From positions 92,896,838 through 92,960,837 of the forward strand of contig NC_084485.1 of assembly GCF_030035675.1 (NCBI RefSeq): 64,000 bases of DNA, in the 5' to 3' direction. This DNA is from Rhineura floridana. Lineage: Eukaryota > Chordata > Lepidosauria > Squamata > Rhineuridae. Below are positions 34,160-45,600 of this stretch, one piece after another (position 1 is the stretch's first letter; the number at the start of each line of letters is the position of its first letter). Made by a program: the position numbers and the translations under genes. A model generated the notes under the pieces. That model saw only the letters and a program-made list of their open reading frames with translations. It searched no databases and had not been told where the DNA came from.

Positions 34160-36952
34160 AGGCCAGTGACTAATAAAACCACTTTAATTCTGGACTTAAT
34201 CCTGAATTAATGCGCTGACCTTGCTTGCATTACCGGAACCTGGCTAAATGACCAAGGTGGAGTAGGTCTCTCCCAGCCCTGCCCACCAGGTTTTGTGGCA
34301 CTCCAGCAGCCTAGATCCAGGGGACAGGGAGGTGAGGTCACAATTGTCTGCAGAGAATCTATCTCCCCTGTGAGGTACCTGGTCCCTAACACCTCCAGCT
34401 TTGAGTGTGTGTGCCTGACGTTGGGTCAGGGAGACAGAGTGGGGATTCTGTTGATGTACCGTCCACCCCTCTGCCCAACAGTCTCCTTCCCTGAGCTGGT
34501 GGAGCTGGTCTCGGCATTGATGTTGCAATTCCCCAGGTTGATTATCCTGAGTGACTTCAACATACATGCCGAGGTTAGACTCACAGGTCCAGCTCAGGAC
34601 TTCATGGCTGCCATGACAACCATGGGGCTGTCTCTAATATCATCTGGACCAATGCAAGTGGCAGGACACACACTTGATCTTCTGTTCGGGACAGGAAGAA
34701 GGTGATTTGAGGGTGGAGGGGTTCTTTGTTACTGCATTGTCATGGACAGATCACCACCTGATAAGGTTTAGACTTTGTGCTCCTGGTAACCTTCGCAGGG
34801 GTGAAGGGCCAATTAAGATGGTCTGCCCAGGAGACTCATGGATCCAGATGGTTTCCTGAATGTTCTGGGGGATATTCCCAGCATGGCTGGCGATACTGCC
34901 GAAGCCCTGGCCAATCTCTGGAATATGGAGGTGACCCGGACAGTAGACACTATTGCTCCAAAGTGCCCTCTCCCACCAGGGAAGGCCCATAATACACCTT
35001 GGTTTACTCAAACCTTGGGCCTGATGAAACGGCAGGGACAAAGGCTAGAGTGACGATGGAGAAAAACTCAGTCCACTTCCAATCGAACACAGGCTGGAGC
35101 TCATTTTCAAGCCTATCATGTGGCAGTGATGGCAGCGAAGAAAGTGCACTTCTCTGTCACCATTGTGTCTGCTCAGTGTTGTCCAGTGATGATTTTCCGG
35201 GTGGTCCAGGGGCTTTTGGGCTCTGGCCCTACATTAGACTCTGAGCCCTCAGTTGCTTGCTGTGACATGTTTGCGAGGCACTTTGCAGATAAAATTGCTC
35301 GCATTCGGACTGACTTGGACTCCTCACTAACTACAGTTGTGCCAGATGTCCCGGAAGCTTCCTCTGGTCATTTTTCTATGGATACGTTTCAGCTTGTAAA
35401 GCCTGAGGATCTGGACAGGATTCTGGGAGAATCAAGGGTCACTACTTCTCTTGACCCTTGCCCATCCTGGTTAATCAAATCTGCCAGAGGGGGAGTGGCT
35501 GACTGGTTGGCATATTTAATTAACACTTCCCTAAGGGAAGGTTCTATGCCAACATTGTTGAAGGAGGCTGTGATAAGACCTTTGTTTTAAAAAGCCTTTA
35601 TTAGACCCTGCAGATCCTAACAACTTCCGCCCAGTCTCTAATCTCCCTTTTCTGGGCAAGGTGATTGAGAGGGTAGTGGCTGATCAGCTCCAAGTTTTCA
35701 TGGATGAATTGGATTATCTAGACCCTTTTCAATCGGGCTTCAGGCCTAGTCATGGGACAGAGACTGCCTTGGTTGCCCTGCTTGATGACCTACACCAGGC
35801 ATCAGATGGGGAGTGCATCCCTGTTGGTGCTGCTGGACCTCTTGGCAGCCTTCGATACGATTGACCATGGTATCCTTCTGGGCCGTCTAGCTGGGATGGG
35901 ATTGGGAGGCACTGTTTTACGGTGGCTCTGGTCCTACCTGACGGACAGGACCCAGAAAGTGGTGCTGGGAGACTACTGCTCGACCCCCTGGCCGTTGGCC
36001 TGTGGGGTACTGCAAGGTTCCATTTTGTCTCCCATGCTCTTTAACATTTATATGAAACCACTGGGAGAGGTCATCAGGAGATTTGGAGTACAGTGTCATC
36101 AATATGCTGATGACACTCAGCTCTATCTCTCCCTACCACCTGACTGCAGCGAGGGAGTGCTCATCCTAAACCGGCGCCTGGAGGCTGTGAAGGGCTGGAT
36201 GTGGGCTAACAAACTGAAACCATCCAGACAAGATGGAAGTACTGCTGGTCAAGGGAAAAACTGCACCAGGGACGGGGTTGCAACCTGTTCTGGATGGGGT
36301 TGCACTCCCCTTGAAGGAGCAGGTCCGCAGTTTAGGAGTTCTCCTGGATCCTGCCCTGCTGCTTGAATATCAGGTGGCTGCGGATATCCAGGAGTGCTTT
36401 TGGCAACTCATACTGGTCTACCAGCTGCATCCGTTCCTGGAAGCAGTTGACTTGGCCACAGTGACACATGCATTGGTGACATTGAGGCTTGATTACTGTA
36501 ATGCACTCTATGTGGGGCTGCCTTTGAAAACGGTTCGGAAATTGCAGTTGGTTCAAAATGCAGCAGCCAGAATGTCAACTGGAGCATGGCACAGGGAGCA
36601 TATTACCCCTGTGCTTTATCAACTCCACTGGCTCCCAATTTGTTTCCGGGCCCAATTCAAAGTGCTGCTTCTGACCTTTAAAGCCCTAAACGGCTTTGGA
36701 CCAATATACCTGAGGGACTGCTTACGCCCATATGTACCTGCTTGGGATTTAAGATCATCTGCCTCTGGTCTCCTCTGCGTGCCTGGAATAAAAGATGTTA
36801 GACTGACAATCATGTGGGAGAGAGCTTTTTCAGCTGTGGCCCCCAAGCTTTGGAACACCCTACCCCAAGAAGTCTGCTCTGCTCCCTCCCTGTTGGTTTT
36901 CCGGAGACTTCTGAAAACAATCTTGTTCCAGAGAGCCTTTGGGAAGGACTGA
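34160..36952 (+). pseudogene. L2 ORF2: endonuclease and reverse transcriptase
   Basis: Endonuclease signs are IILSDFNIHAE and GHTLDLLF (34540-34690). The reverse transcriptase runs from about 35590: NFRPVSNLPFLGKVIERVV, FQSGFRPSHGTETAL, a motif A of the form AFDTIDHGILL (35850), GVLQGSILSPMLFNIYM and catalytic YADDTQLYLS (36103). The L2 C-terminal block follows (LQLVQNAAARMSTG, LHWLPICFRAQFKVLLLTFK, FGPIYLRD, AVAPKLWNTLPQEV) and ends at 36952. The frame is broken by several shifts: the readable pieces at 34295-34705, 35120-35590, 35661-35864, 35752-36366 and 36233-36952 lie in different frames. The copy cannot encode a working enzyme. Confidence 0.8.
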
Positions 36953-37015
36953 AGGTAGAACCTGACACTATTTTATGCCTTCTATGTTAAATTTTACCTT
37001 TGTAGTCCCTTTAGT

Positions 37016-37038
37016 ACCACCCCCTATATATATGTGTA

Positions 37039-37069
<31 letters not shown>

Positions 37070-37070
37070 T
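37016..37070 (+). repeat. (TA/TG)n microsatellite in L2 3' UTR
   Basis: Mixed 'tatatatatg', TG and TA runs within the L2 3' UTR. Confidence 0.85.
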
Positions 37071-37216
37071 GTATTTTATGTATTTTAATTGTATTTTAAT
37101 TTATTTTAATGTTTTTGTGATTTTACTGTTTACAGTTTTATTATGTACGTGTTTGTTTTTATTTTTGTAAGCCACCTTGAGTGCCCTATTATAGGGTAGA
37201 AGGGCGGGATAGAAAT

Positions 37217-37303
37217 ATTTTGAGATAAATAAATAAGTAAATAAATAAATAAGTAAATAAGTAAGTAAGTAAGTAAGTAAGTAAATAAATAAATAAATAA
37301 ATA
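37217..37303 (+). repeat. L2 tail microsatellite
   Basis: AAATA and AAGTA units, about 85 bp, forming the LINE 3' tail. Confidence 0.85.
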
Positions 37304-38390
37304 AAAAGCCCAAACTCTGTTTTATAAAATTTCAGGATTGGCATGCCAGCAATGTGGCAACCCTTACAGCATTTCCTTAATAGGCTGCATACAAATGGCT
37401 ATACTGCAAATTTGTCAATGAAATGGTCCATGTATTTATTTAAAATAATTTCCACCTGTTTTGCATATACATTCAAAGCAGTATACAAGGAAAAAGAAAC
37501 AATGCATCATCAAATGGTCAGGAAATCATCAAGAAGCAAAAACGGTTTTGGTTCTAGTGCTGCAGGAAGCTGTATTCTTTTCTTTTTTTAAGGTTGTCTA
37601 CTGGATGAAAGCTGGTCTATTTCCACAGTAATGAGGAATGGGAAAAATATTTGTTAAAAGTAATACATACAACTTGCTCTTTGTGTCTGTATAAGAAATG
37701 AAAAATGTTCAGTTCTGTGCTGTTTTGTGTGATTTTGTATTAAGTGGGAATGCCTATGTTCCTGGAGTAGACTCAACTGCTCCATCTCCAAAAAATGTAG
37801 AACCAGAAATGAAATAAGAAGAGGAAAGAAAATATCCCAGATGTGGAAGAGTGACATTGGATAAGGAGTCACTGAGTAGATAAAGGCAAAAACAGCTGCA
37901 CAGCAGGTCATGGTTTACAAGAGCATGTCTATTAAGGATCAAAGGGAAGGCAGCAAGGGATGTGAGTCAATAGTAGGGAGGTGCACCATATTGCACTGAC
38001 TGCACTGGAAAGTTTTGTCTTGTCTGATTCTAACTTAAAGGCAACATCCAGTGATGCCTACCATCTTGTGTAACAGAAATCCATTTGTGCGACAGGACTT
38101 ATTTTTCTCTTCTCCCCCCTTCCAGCTTCCACACATCCCCCAAATCTGGCCCATGGGTTCCTGAATATGGGGGGGCATGCAAGAGGCTAGGGGGAAGAGG
38201 AAGGAAAAAACTCCAGATGCCTACTTGCACTACACTGGATCTCACACTAAGCATTTTAACAACTGATTAAAAAATATCAGTTCATACAGTGTTTAACTAT
38301 TGATATTTCTTATTTTGTAGGAATGCTAACATATGATAACAATTTGCAAAATGTTATGCTAGTATTATTGAAACAAACTTTGAATTGCTG
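37304..38390. other. Unique DNA, no gene seen
   Basis: No family or exon recognised. Confidence 0.4.
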
Positions 38391-38798
38391 TGTTGATGAA
38401 GTTGATGTTGTTGTTCACCTGTCATTCACCCTAAGGTACCAGGGCTGGTCAAAACAATTTAAAATAAAACACTAGAAACAATTTAAAACAAAATACAATC
38501 ACATAAATAGAATGGGTCCTAAAAGTATGCATCTCAAGTGTCAAAGACTAGGGTAAAGAGATGCGCCTACAGTATATGATGAAAACTGTGCAGTGAAGGT
38601 GTGGGGAGGGAGTTCCAAAAATTAGGGGCTGCCACAGATAGTGCCCTCTCCCAGGCTGCCACCACCACCAGTCCCAACCTTCTGAGGACGGTGAAAATAC
38701 CTAGGGGGTCCCCTCTGCTGATTTTAACACCTAAAATGGTTTGTTGGGAAAGATGATCTTTCAGATATTTGGGGCCGAAGTCATTCAGGGCTTTAAAC

Positions 38799-39023
38799 TA
38801 AGGCTGTGTCTGTGTTAGAATTGCTTTTAATATGTCTTTTAATATCTTTAACCCTTTTTAAAAAAGAAGTTTTTAAAGGTTTTTTTTAATGTTTTTAACG
38901 TTGTTTTGTTTTAATGTATTTTAAGGTCTTTTTATGATGTTTTAAAGTGTTTTTAGTGTTTCTGTTTGCTGCCCTGGGCTACTGCTGGAAGGAAGGGCGG
39001 GGTATAATTAAAATAATAAATAA
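38799..39023 (+). mobile_element. Short L2-type 3' fragment, plus
   Basis: 'gctgccctgggctactgctg', 'gaaggaagggcggggtat' and a AATAATAAATAA tail are a 5'-truncated LINE end of about 225 bp. It landed in the minus-strand L2 (flanks TAAAC), and its tail then received the CR1, so the rest of the A/T tail lies at 41328-41350. Confidence 0.65.
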
Positions 39024-39044
39024 GAATATAGTCAAACATGGACC

Positions 39045-41247
39045 TTGGATTTCAGGAAAGCCGATTTTAGCAAGCTCAGGGAAATGATGGGTAGGATCCC
39101 GTGGCTAGATAGACTAAAGAAAAAAGGAGCCCAAGAAGCGTGGGAGTTCATGAAGAACGTATTACAAAAAGTGCAATCGCAAACAATTCCAAAGAGGAAG
39201 AAAAATGGAAGACATCGGAAAAAGCCAATGTGGCTACACGGAAGACTGGTGGAGGAGGTAAAAGTAAAAAAGAGCATGTATAAAGAATGGAAGGAAGGAC
39301 GCATCACCAAGGAAGAGTACCGACGAGCGGCTCCGGCTTGCAGGAATAGCGTAAGGAAAGCTAAAACCCAGAATGAGCTGAGGCTGGCGAGGGAAGCGAG
39401 GAACAACAAAAAGGGGTTTTTCAGATATGTTCGAAGCAAGAGAAAGACCAAGGAAACGGTGGGACTGCTGCTCAATGAGGATGGCAAAATGTTGACAGAT
39501 AACAAGGAAAAGGCAGAACTGCTCAACACCTATTTTGCCTCCATTTTCTCCCAAAAAGGGAACAGTGTGCAACCTTCCATCCGTAGCAATCTCAGTAAGG
39601 GGTCGGGACTGCAGTTCAAGATTGATAAGGAGATAGTCAGGAAATACCTAGCTAACCTAAATGAGTTCAAATCTCCAGGGCCTGATGAACTGCATCCCAG
39701 AGTATTGAAGGAACTTGCTGATGTACTCTCGGAACCTCTTGCCATCATCTTTGAGAAATCCTGGAGAACGGGAGAGGTGCCGGAGGATTGGAGACGGGCA
39801 AACGTCGTCCCGCTCTTTAAAAAGGGTAAAAAAGAAGATCCGGGGAATTACAGGACGGTCAGTCTGACTTCAATACTGGGAAAGATATTAGAACAGATAA
39901 TAAAAGAGTCCATTGGCAACTATCTAGATGACAATGCTGTGATTAGTAGGAGCCACCATGGGTTTGTCAAGAAAAAATCCTGTCAAACTAATCTCATCTC
40001 TTTTTTTGATCGGGTCACTGGCTTAGTAGATGGTGGAAATGCTGTAGATGTCATCTATCTAGATTTCAGCAAAGCGTTTGACAAAGTCCCCCACGACCTT
40101 TTGATTAGCAAACTGGTCAAATGCGGACTACATGGAAATACTGTCAGGTGGATTCACAACTGGTTGGAAAACGGTACTCAAAGAGTGGTCATCGGTGGCT
40201 CTGCTTCGGACTGGAAGGAGGTTTCGAGTGGAGTGCCACAGGGTTCTGTCCTGGGGCCGATACGCTTCAATATTTTTATCAATGACTTAGATGATGGGGT
40301 GGAGGGAAGCCTTATGAAGTTTGCGGATGATACGAAACTGGGAGGGATAGCTAACACAATGGAAGACAGGAATAAAATCCAAAGGGACCTGGATAGACTA
40401 GGAAATTGGGCTGAAATTAATAAAATGAAATTCAATAAAGACAAATGCAAGATTCTGCATTTAGGCCACAAAAACAAAATGCACGGGTACAGGATGGGAA
40501 ATACCCGGCTTAGCAGTAGTGCGTGTGAGAAGGACCTTGGAATTGTAGTGGATCGCAAGTTGAACATGACCCAGCAGTGTGATGCTGCGGCAAAAAAGGC
40601 AAACGCGATTTTGGGCTGCATAAACAGAGCTATAGTTTCCAGGTCAAGGGAAGTAATAGTCCCACTATATTCTGCATTAGTCAGGCCTCATCTGGAATAC
40701 TGCGTTCAGTTCTGGGCGCCTCATTTTAAGAAAGATATAGACAAGTTAGAGCGGGTTCAGAAGAGGGCAACGAGGATGATAGCCGGTATGGAGAACAAGT
40801 CTTATGAGGAAAGGTTGAAGGAACTTGGCATGTTCAGTCTGGTGAAGAGAAGGCTGAGGGGTGACATGATTGCACTCTTTAAGTACCTGAAGGGCTGTCA
40901 CATAGAGGAGGGTACAGATTTGTTCTCTGCTGCCTCAGAGGGTAGGACTAGGTCTAATGCAGAGCTTGGAAAAGTTACTTTTTTGAACTACAACTCCTGT
41001 CAGCCCAATCCAGTAGCCATGCTGGCTAGGGCTGATGGGAGTTGTAGTTCAAAAAAGTAACTTTTCCAAGCTCTGGTCTAATGGTTTTAAGTTGCAGGAG
41101 CGTAGATTCAGATTGGACATTAGAAGGAACTTCTTGACAGTAAGGGCAGTTCAGCAATGGAACCGACTGCCTAGGGAGGTGGTGGGATCCCCTTCGCTGG
41201 ATGTCTTCAAGCAGAGGCTGGACAGCTATCTGCGGGAGATGCTCTAG
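39045..41247 (+). pseudogene. CR1 reverse transcriptase, open except for a MITE
   Basis: The frame is uninterrupted from 39045 to the MITE, about 638 codons. It holds SPGPDELHPRVLKELADVL, NYRTVSLTSILGKILEQII, motif A VIYLDFSKAFDKVPH (about 336-350), SGVPQGSVLGPIRFNIFIND and catalytic FADDTKL (about 426). The C-terminal block RPHLEYCVQFWAPHFKKDI and GRTRSN follows. The MITE plus its duplication (124 bp) shifts the frame by one. The true C-terminus ([16 protein letters not shown] ... [10 protein letters not shown] ... LYLREML-like end) continues in the next frame to 41247. The endonuclease is missing through 5' truncation, so this copy could never move on its own, but its good state implies recent insertion. 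Confidence 0.9.
40960..41075. mobile_element. hAT MITE, copy 3 (116 bp)
   Basis: Ends CAGAGCTTGGAAAAG and CTTTTCCAAGCTCTG, the same hairpin as copy 1, with a perfect 8-bp duplication GTCTAATG at 40952-40959 and 41076-41083. It is inserted in the CR1 coding region. Confidence 0.95.
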
Positions 41248-41355
41248 CTGTGGATTTCCTGCTGTGAGCAGGGGGTTGGACTCGATGGCCTACAAGGCCC
41301 CTTCCACCTCTATGATTCTATGATTCTAAATAAAATAAAAGAAAATAAAATAAAC

Positions 41356-42117
41356 ACTAATGTGAGCACCTTCAATTGGGCCCAGAAACAAATTGGCAAC
41401 CAATGCAGCCACTTTAAGATGGGGTTTATCTGAGATCTAAATGGAACCCCAGTCAGTAATCTGGCTGCTGCATTTTGGACCAGTTGAAATTTCCAAGTCA
41501 TCTTCAAGGACAGCCCCATGTAGAATGCATTGTAATCATCCAGTCTGGAAGTTTCCAGAGCATGGCATACAGTGGCCAAGTTATTTTGGTCCAGAAGACA
41601 CCATAGCTGGTGAACCAACTGGAGCTGGAAGAAGGCACCTGAGTCTCCAGGGACAGTGTTAAATCCAGGAGAATGCCAAACTATGGACATGCTCCTTCCA
41701 GGGGAGTATAAGCCTGTCCAGGACAGTCTGTCTCCCCACCTCCCAGACTTGAGAACTTGGGATACATAACACCTCTGCATTCACAGGATTCATCTTCAAT
41801 TTATTGCCCCACATCCAGTTGATCACTGCCTCTAAGCACCAGTCTAACAGCTTAACTGCCTCTCCCGATTCAGATGGAACAGAGAGATGGAGTTGGGTGT
41901 CATCTGCATATTGATGACATCTCACTCCAAATCTCCAGATAACAGCTCCCACCAGCTTCATATAGATGTTAAACAGCATGGGGAACAAGATGGAACCCTG
42001 CGGAACACAACAGGACAGCTCCCATGGCACCGAACAGTAGCCTCCTATAACTACTTTCTGGAAATGGCTCTGGAGGTAGAACAGTGCCTCCACCTCCCAG
42101 AAGCATACCATGTGTTT
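41356..42117 (-). pseudogene. L2 reverse transcriptase remnant, minus
   Basis: Read right to left it shows FQKVVIGGYCSVPWEL, CVPQGSILFPMLFNIYMKLV, catalytic YADDTQLHLS and LDWCLEAVINWMWGNKLKMN. The C-terminal region LQLVHQLWCLLDQNNLATVCHAL and FQLVQNAAARLLTG..LHWLPICFWAQLKVL follows in another frame. The shift lies near 41660-41780. It is an old, non-functional copy. Confidence 0.75.
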
Positions 42118-42945
42118 TGCCAAACATTTTCCTTCCGTGAGGCAAGTAAGTTCAAGATCTGAAACACACTGGTGAGGTTTAGTCCTTTATTAAAGCAAAA
42201 GCTTTATTTAGTCCTTTATTAAAGCAAATTTAGTCCTTTATTAAAGCAAACCCTATTGGTGGTGACAAGCAGGCACTTACACTTAAAGCAGTTAAATAAT
42301 GAGCACAGATCTTATCTCATGTTTTCCGTTTTCCCTGCTGTAAGCCCCCCAGACAGCAGACAGAAGAGATCCCTTTATGGCCCTGTTTGGATTTACACCA
42401 CACTGCTCTTCCCTGCAGGCCGGTGCAGAGGCTTCTGGCTGGTGTTGAGGCTTATCTGCCCAGATCGAGGCTCCTTTATTTATACCCAAAAGACCCTCTG
42501 GGAGGGGGCAGAGGGGGCACCTATACCTGTGAGATTTTTATCTTTCCCACTGGCAAGTGTCTTTAGATCTCACACTTTTGACTTTTATTTATCTTACAAT
42601 GGCCTTGAAGTTGTGCTCTCCAGAGCTGAGACTGCAGCTGTGAAGCCTACCCCCGCTCTCTCAGAGTGTGTGAAAGCCTCTCTGATGAGCTCACTCTGTT
42701 TGTTTTGACTAATTAAACCGTCTTTCCCAGCCTCTGATGTCAGCATTGGCCGAGACAAACAAGCTTCTTCCTACACAGGGACAGCAAGCCTGTAAATTCT
42801 TGACCTAAGCTTTCTGCTCAAAGCAGAACTCCAGTACTAGGCAAGCAGTTTGCAAAAGCAATAAGCATCCTATGAATCAGGGGTATGAGGCAAGAATTAT
42901 GGGACAGGGGGAATGGGGCATGCCACACTAAGCCTCCTTGTTACA
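42118..42945 (-). mobile_element. LTR-like insertion (solo LTR candidate), minus
   Basis: The block starts TGCCAAACATTTTCC and ends ...CTTGTTACA. On minus it has a TATAAATAAA box (42477-42485) and, farther on, three tandem copies of a unit containing AATAAAGGACTAAA (42178-42250). It separates two parts of a minus-strand L2. No 5-bp flanking duplication is evident. Fossil, no genes. About 0.83 kb, a normal LTR size. Confidence 0.5.
42178..42250 (-). repeat. Triplicated polyadenylation-signal unit
   Basis: The unit 'tttagtcctttattaaagc' occurs three times in about 70 bp; on minus each copy carries AATAAA. Confidence 0.85.
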
Positions 42946-42950
42946 TCTAG

Positions 42951-43030
42951 GTGTCTTCTGGATTTTTTTTTTGCCCCTACACCATGGTCAACAGTATTGA
43001 AAGCCCTATCATGTGTCAATGCCAACCAGG
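42951..43030 (-). mobile_element. L2 motif-A remnant, minus
   Basis: Antisense of 'AFNTVDHG' (42983-43006 region) corresponds to L2 reverse-transcriptase motif A. It is probably the continuation of the L2 at 41356-42117 across the LTR-like block. Confidence 0.45.
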
Positions 43031-43089
43031 TAGCCGCCAGCAGTGGCACCAACAACAAGGCCTCACCTGCCTATCATAAGGTCTGAGAT

Positions 43090-43240
43090 GGTTGATACTG
43101 GAGGAAGCATTCTTTTAAGTACCTGGGTCCCAAGCCATTTAGGGCTTTATATGCTAGTACTAATCCCTTGAATTGGTCCTAATAGCTCACTGGCAGCCAG
43201 TGCAGCACTGTCAGGACCAGTGTCGTATGTACTCATCAGG
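43090..43240 (-). mobile_element. Separate L2 fragment, minus
   Basis: 'ccaagccatttagggcttta' and 'cttgaattggtcctaatag' are antisense L2 C-terminal sequence (the LHWLPI...TFKALKGL region). Its place relative to the motif-A remnant shows it is a different copy. Confidence 0.6.
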
Positions 43241-44604
43241 CTTCTTCACTAACCTGTCTAGCAGTCACATTCTGCGCTAGTAAAATAAAACATTATTTGT
43301 ATTTTTTAAAAAGATGTGACAGATATTAAGAACAGTTCTAGGAAGAAACAGTGTTCTTTACGTTGAAAATGGGAGTGGATGTATTATTCAGGAGAACAAA
43401 AACAAGTGAAACAGTAGCCAACCATGCAGCATTTCCTTAATCAGAACATCCTTGTTTTCAAGTGTCCTGGCAATCAACCAAAATGTTAGATTACATGAGA
43501 CTATAAAGACTATAGGGTGTGTTTATTAACTCCTCCTTCTAGTCTTGTTCCACGCCTTTAGATTCCTTCCTGTTAGACAACGAAGGGAACACTTTTTAAC
43601 TGGCTGCTATATAAAGAATGAACTAAGCAATTGGAAACTAATTGTGGAAAGCAATTGTATTTCTTTTTACTGGTTGCTGAGTTGATTCTTCTGTCCAGAA
43701 CCCCTAAAAAGGCCTCATGCTGAGCTGCACATATTGGAAAAATCAGGAATTAGGCTTGAGCTACAGCCTAGGTGTCCAGTCAACTGTAGTGTACACAACA
43801 ATATTTCTATTCCTCTAGGGCTGTTTTCATCCTTTGCCAAGAAGTAATCAAGAAAAAGAAGAAAAAACTAGCCACTATGATTGTGAGTACAGTGAGTGCT
43901 TTAAAAGAGTAAAGGGTACTCATTTTTTCAGGAACTCCTATAAGGAAAAATTGACTTGAACTGGCATCCCTTCATTCTTACTTGTGTTATAAAGAAACAA
44001 AAAAGGATAGCTATGTATCCTTAACCCAATACCTTGTTCATAACACACAGTTTTAAAACCAAGCTCAGTGGCTATGTGAAAGGATAACAGGAAGCAAGGA
44101 TCATGCTGGTTCATTCCTGCTCCTAACCTCCACACAGAGTCTGAACAGATGTACACCAGAAGGGCTCTGTACGTACAATCAGGCATCTTTTCTTTGCATG
44201 GAGCAGATCATGATTGCACAGAAAGAACTTGTCCACATAAACCTTGGATTTGGGCAGGCTGTGTTGAAAGTCTGGATAAAAACATGAAAACTGGGAGCAG
44301 GGACAGCAAGCACAATCCAAATTCCCACTCCCTTCCATGTGTTCTCTGAACATGATAAGTTAGAACTTTTTCTGACATTTCAGTGATAGTCTGGAATTCT
44401 TATAGTCTGAAGGCAGCTAACTTAGTTCAGCCTCTTAACTTATGTAGGCATAAGCCTGTTTAACACCAAGATGGGAGACTGCCTTATCGTGTAATTATTT
44501 ATTTCAAAAGGTTAGACTATGCTGTGAACACACTAGTTGCCTGCCCCAAAGTGTTTCTATTAGCCACTCCTAGAAGGGGAATTGGTTGATCTGCCAATCA
44601 GTTC
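43241..44604. other. Unique DNA, no gene seen
   Basis: No family or exon recognised. Confidence 0.4.
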
Positions 44605-44765
44605 TTTTATTTATTATTAGATTGATATCCTCCCCTTCATCCCAGTAAGAGCCTAGGGCGGAAAACAAAAGCTCTAAAAACACTTTAAAACATCATAAAA
44701 ACAGACTTGGAAATATATTACAACAAAGCATCCTTAAAAGCATATTAGAACAAAACATCAGTTGC
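44605..44765 (-). mobile_element. L2-type 3'-end fragment, minus
   Basis: 'tttatttattattagattg', 'ccccttcatcccagtaagag', 'cctagggcggaaaacaaaag' and 'aaaacatcataaaaacagac' are the antisense of an L2-like 3' end. Confidence 0.65.
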
Positions 44766-45051
44766 GAAATCCCTTTCAAGTTGAATTAAAATCCACTCAA
44801 GCTGATCCCACCAGGTTTTACAGTAAAAACTGGCAGGGTCTGACTTGCACCGGTATCCCTGTTTTCAGAAAAGAGAGGTGGAGATGCACTGGAACCGGCA
44901 GAACAGTGAGTGTGTTTCTACCCCATGTCTGGTCTTTATTCAGCATTTACTCTGATTTGTTTGCAAGGCAGTTAAACAGCAACGACCATTCAACCTGAAT
45001 TCACCCCGACTTGCTTGTAGTGTGTTTATACATCTTCCCAGTAATCATTTG

Positions 45052-45167
45052 CAGAGCTTGGAAAAGTAAATTTTTTGAACTACAACTCCCATCAGCCCCA
45101 GCCAGCATGGCCACTGGATTGGGCTGATGGGAGTTGTAGTTCAAAAAAGTAACTTTTCCAAGCTCTG
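45052..45167. mobile_element. hAT MITE, copy 4 (116 bp)
   Basis: It has the same ends and hairpin. The left flank atcatttg and the right flank ...ttcatttg preserve a near-perfect duplication with two extra bases at the right junction. The loop is in the opposite order to copies 2 and 3, as expected for insertion in either orientation. Confidence 0.9.
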
Positions 45168-45240
45168 ATTTCATTTGTCTATCCCACACTTTTCAATGCA
45201 TTTCCTCATCACTTTCCCAACTACAGAAAGTCCAGTGGAT

Positions 45241-45356
45241 TTGTTGTGCTAGGGTGGAAGAGTACATTAATTCACTTGAATTGTGCAAACCTAAATTTAT
45301 TGCACAATATGCTCTCTTGAATCCCTCCCTCAAAATAGCAACAGTCTGGAGGCACC
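45241..45356 (+). repeat. Diverged repeat A, copy 1
   Basis: Collinear with 52646-52752: both read 'ttgttg..ctaggg/attaggg ... aaacctaa ... aatccctcc ... caacctggaggca' (or a close variant). It is too short and worn to assign. Confidence 0.5.
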
Positions 45357-45379
45357 CTAAATAAAGAGAGCAGGGGGAA

Positions 45380-45600
45380 ATATACATTTAAAATTGCAAC
45401 ATAAAACCTAGCAGCGTACTAAGATCCCACAAATGCCTGGGCAAAAAAGACAGATCTTAGCTTGACACCAGAATGTCAAAGCATTGACATCTGGTGTGTT
45501 TCCAGGTAAAGGGCATTCCATAATCAAGGCATCACTCCAGAAAAGGTTGTCACTCTGGGCTTCTTGGAGAAAGGTAGAGAAATTTTAAAAGTAGCAGTCA
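45380..45600 (-). mobile_element. Possible LINE remnant, minus
   Basis: 'gtaaagggcattccataatc' and 'catcactccagaaaaggttg' resemble the antisense text of L2-like C-terminal coding regions (compare 61110-61170), but it is highly diverged. Confidence 0.35.

Larger units (their letters stand above)
33690..37303 (+). mobile_element. L2-clade LINE, long copy (about 3.6 kb)
   Basis: A leader (start uncertain; about 33690-33930 has features shared with the 5' side of the L2 at 56.6 kb), endonuclease, reverse transcriptase, 3' UTR, and the end 'agtgccctattatagggtag', 'agggcgggatagaaatat' with a long AAATA/AAGTA tail. It is nearly complete but its coding frame is decayed. Confidence 0.8.
39024..41327 (+). 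mobile_element. CR1 LINE (about 2.2 kb, 5'-truncated)
   Basis: It begins in the linker between endonuclease and reverse transcriptase and ends 'ggactcgatggcctacaagg', 'ctatgattctatgattct', the classical amniote CR1 3' end. It is flanked by the A/T tail of the short L2 fragment on both sides. A hAT MITE lies inside at 40960-41075. Confidence 0.9.
38391..42117 (-). mobile_element. L2-clade LINE, minus, split by later insertions
   Basis: The 3' part lies at 38391-38798 (antisense of 'KALNDFGPKYLKDHL' and 'LVVVAAWERALSVAAPNFWN', then the tail near 38400-38520). The reverse transcriptase part lies at 41351-42117. The two halves are separated by a 2.55-kb nested insertion with TAAAC on both sides (38794-38798 and 41351-41355). 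A remnant of its motif A may lie beyond an LTR-like block at about 42951-43030. Confidence 0.75.

Noticed and set aside
39032-40621. Long minus-strand frames with hydrophobic stretches at 39.0-40.6 kb
   Set aside because: They are antisense shadows of the CR1 coding region; the serine/leucine-rich composition is what antisense of Lys/Glu-rich codons gives.
39045-41247. Intact host-like protein gene of 671 codons
   Set aside because: It carries the CR1 reverse-transcriptase motifs and the CR1 3' end; the last 30 or so residues of the open frame are MITE sequence.
42178-42250. CRISPR-like or satellite array
   Set aside because: There are only three units without spacers, inside an LTR-like block.
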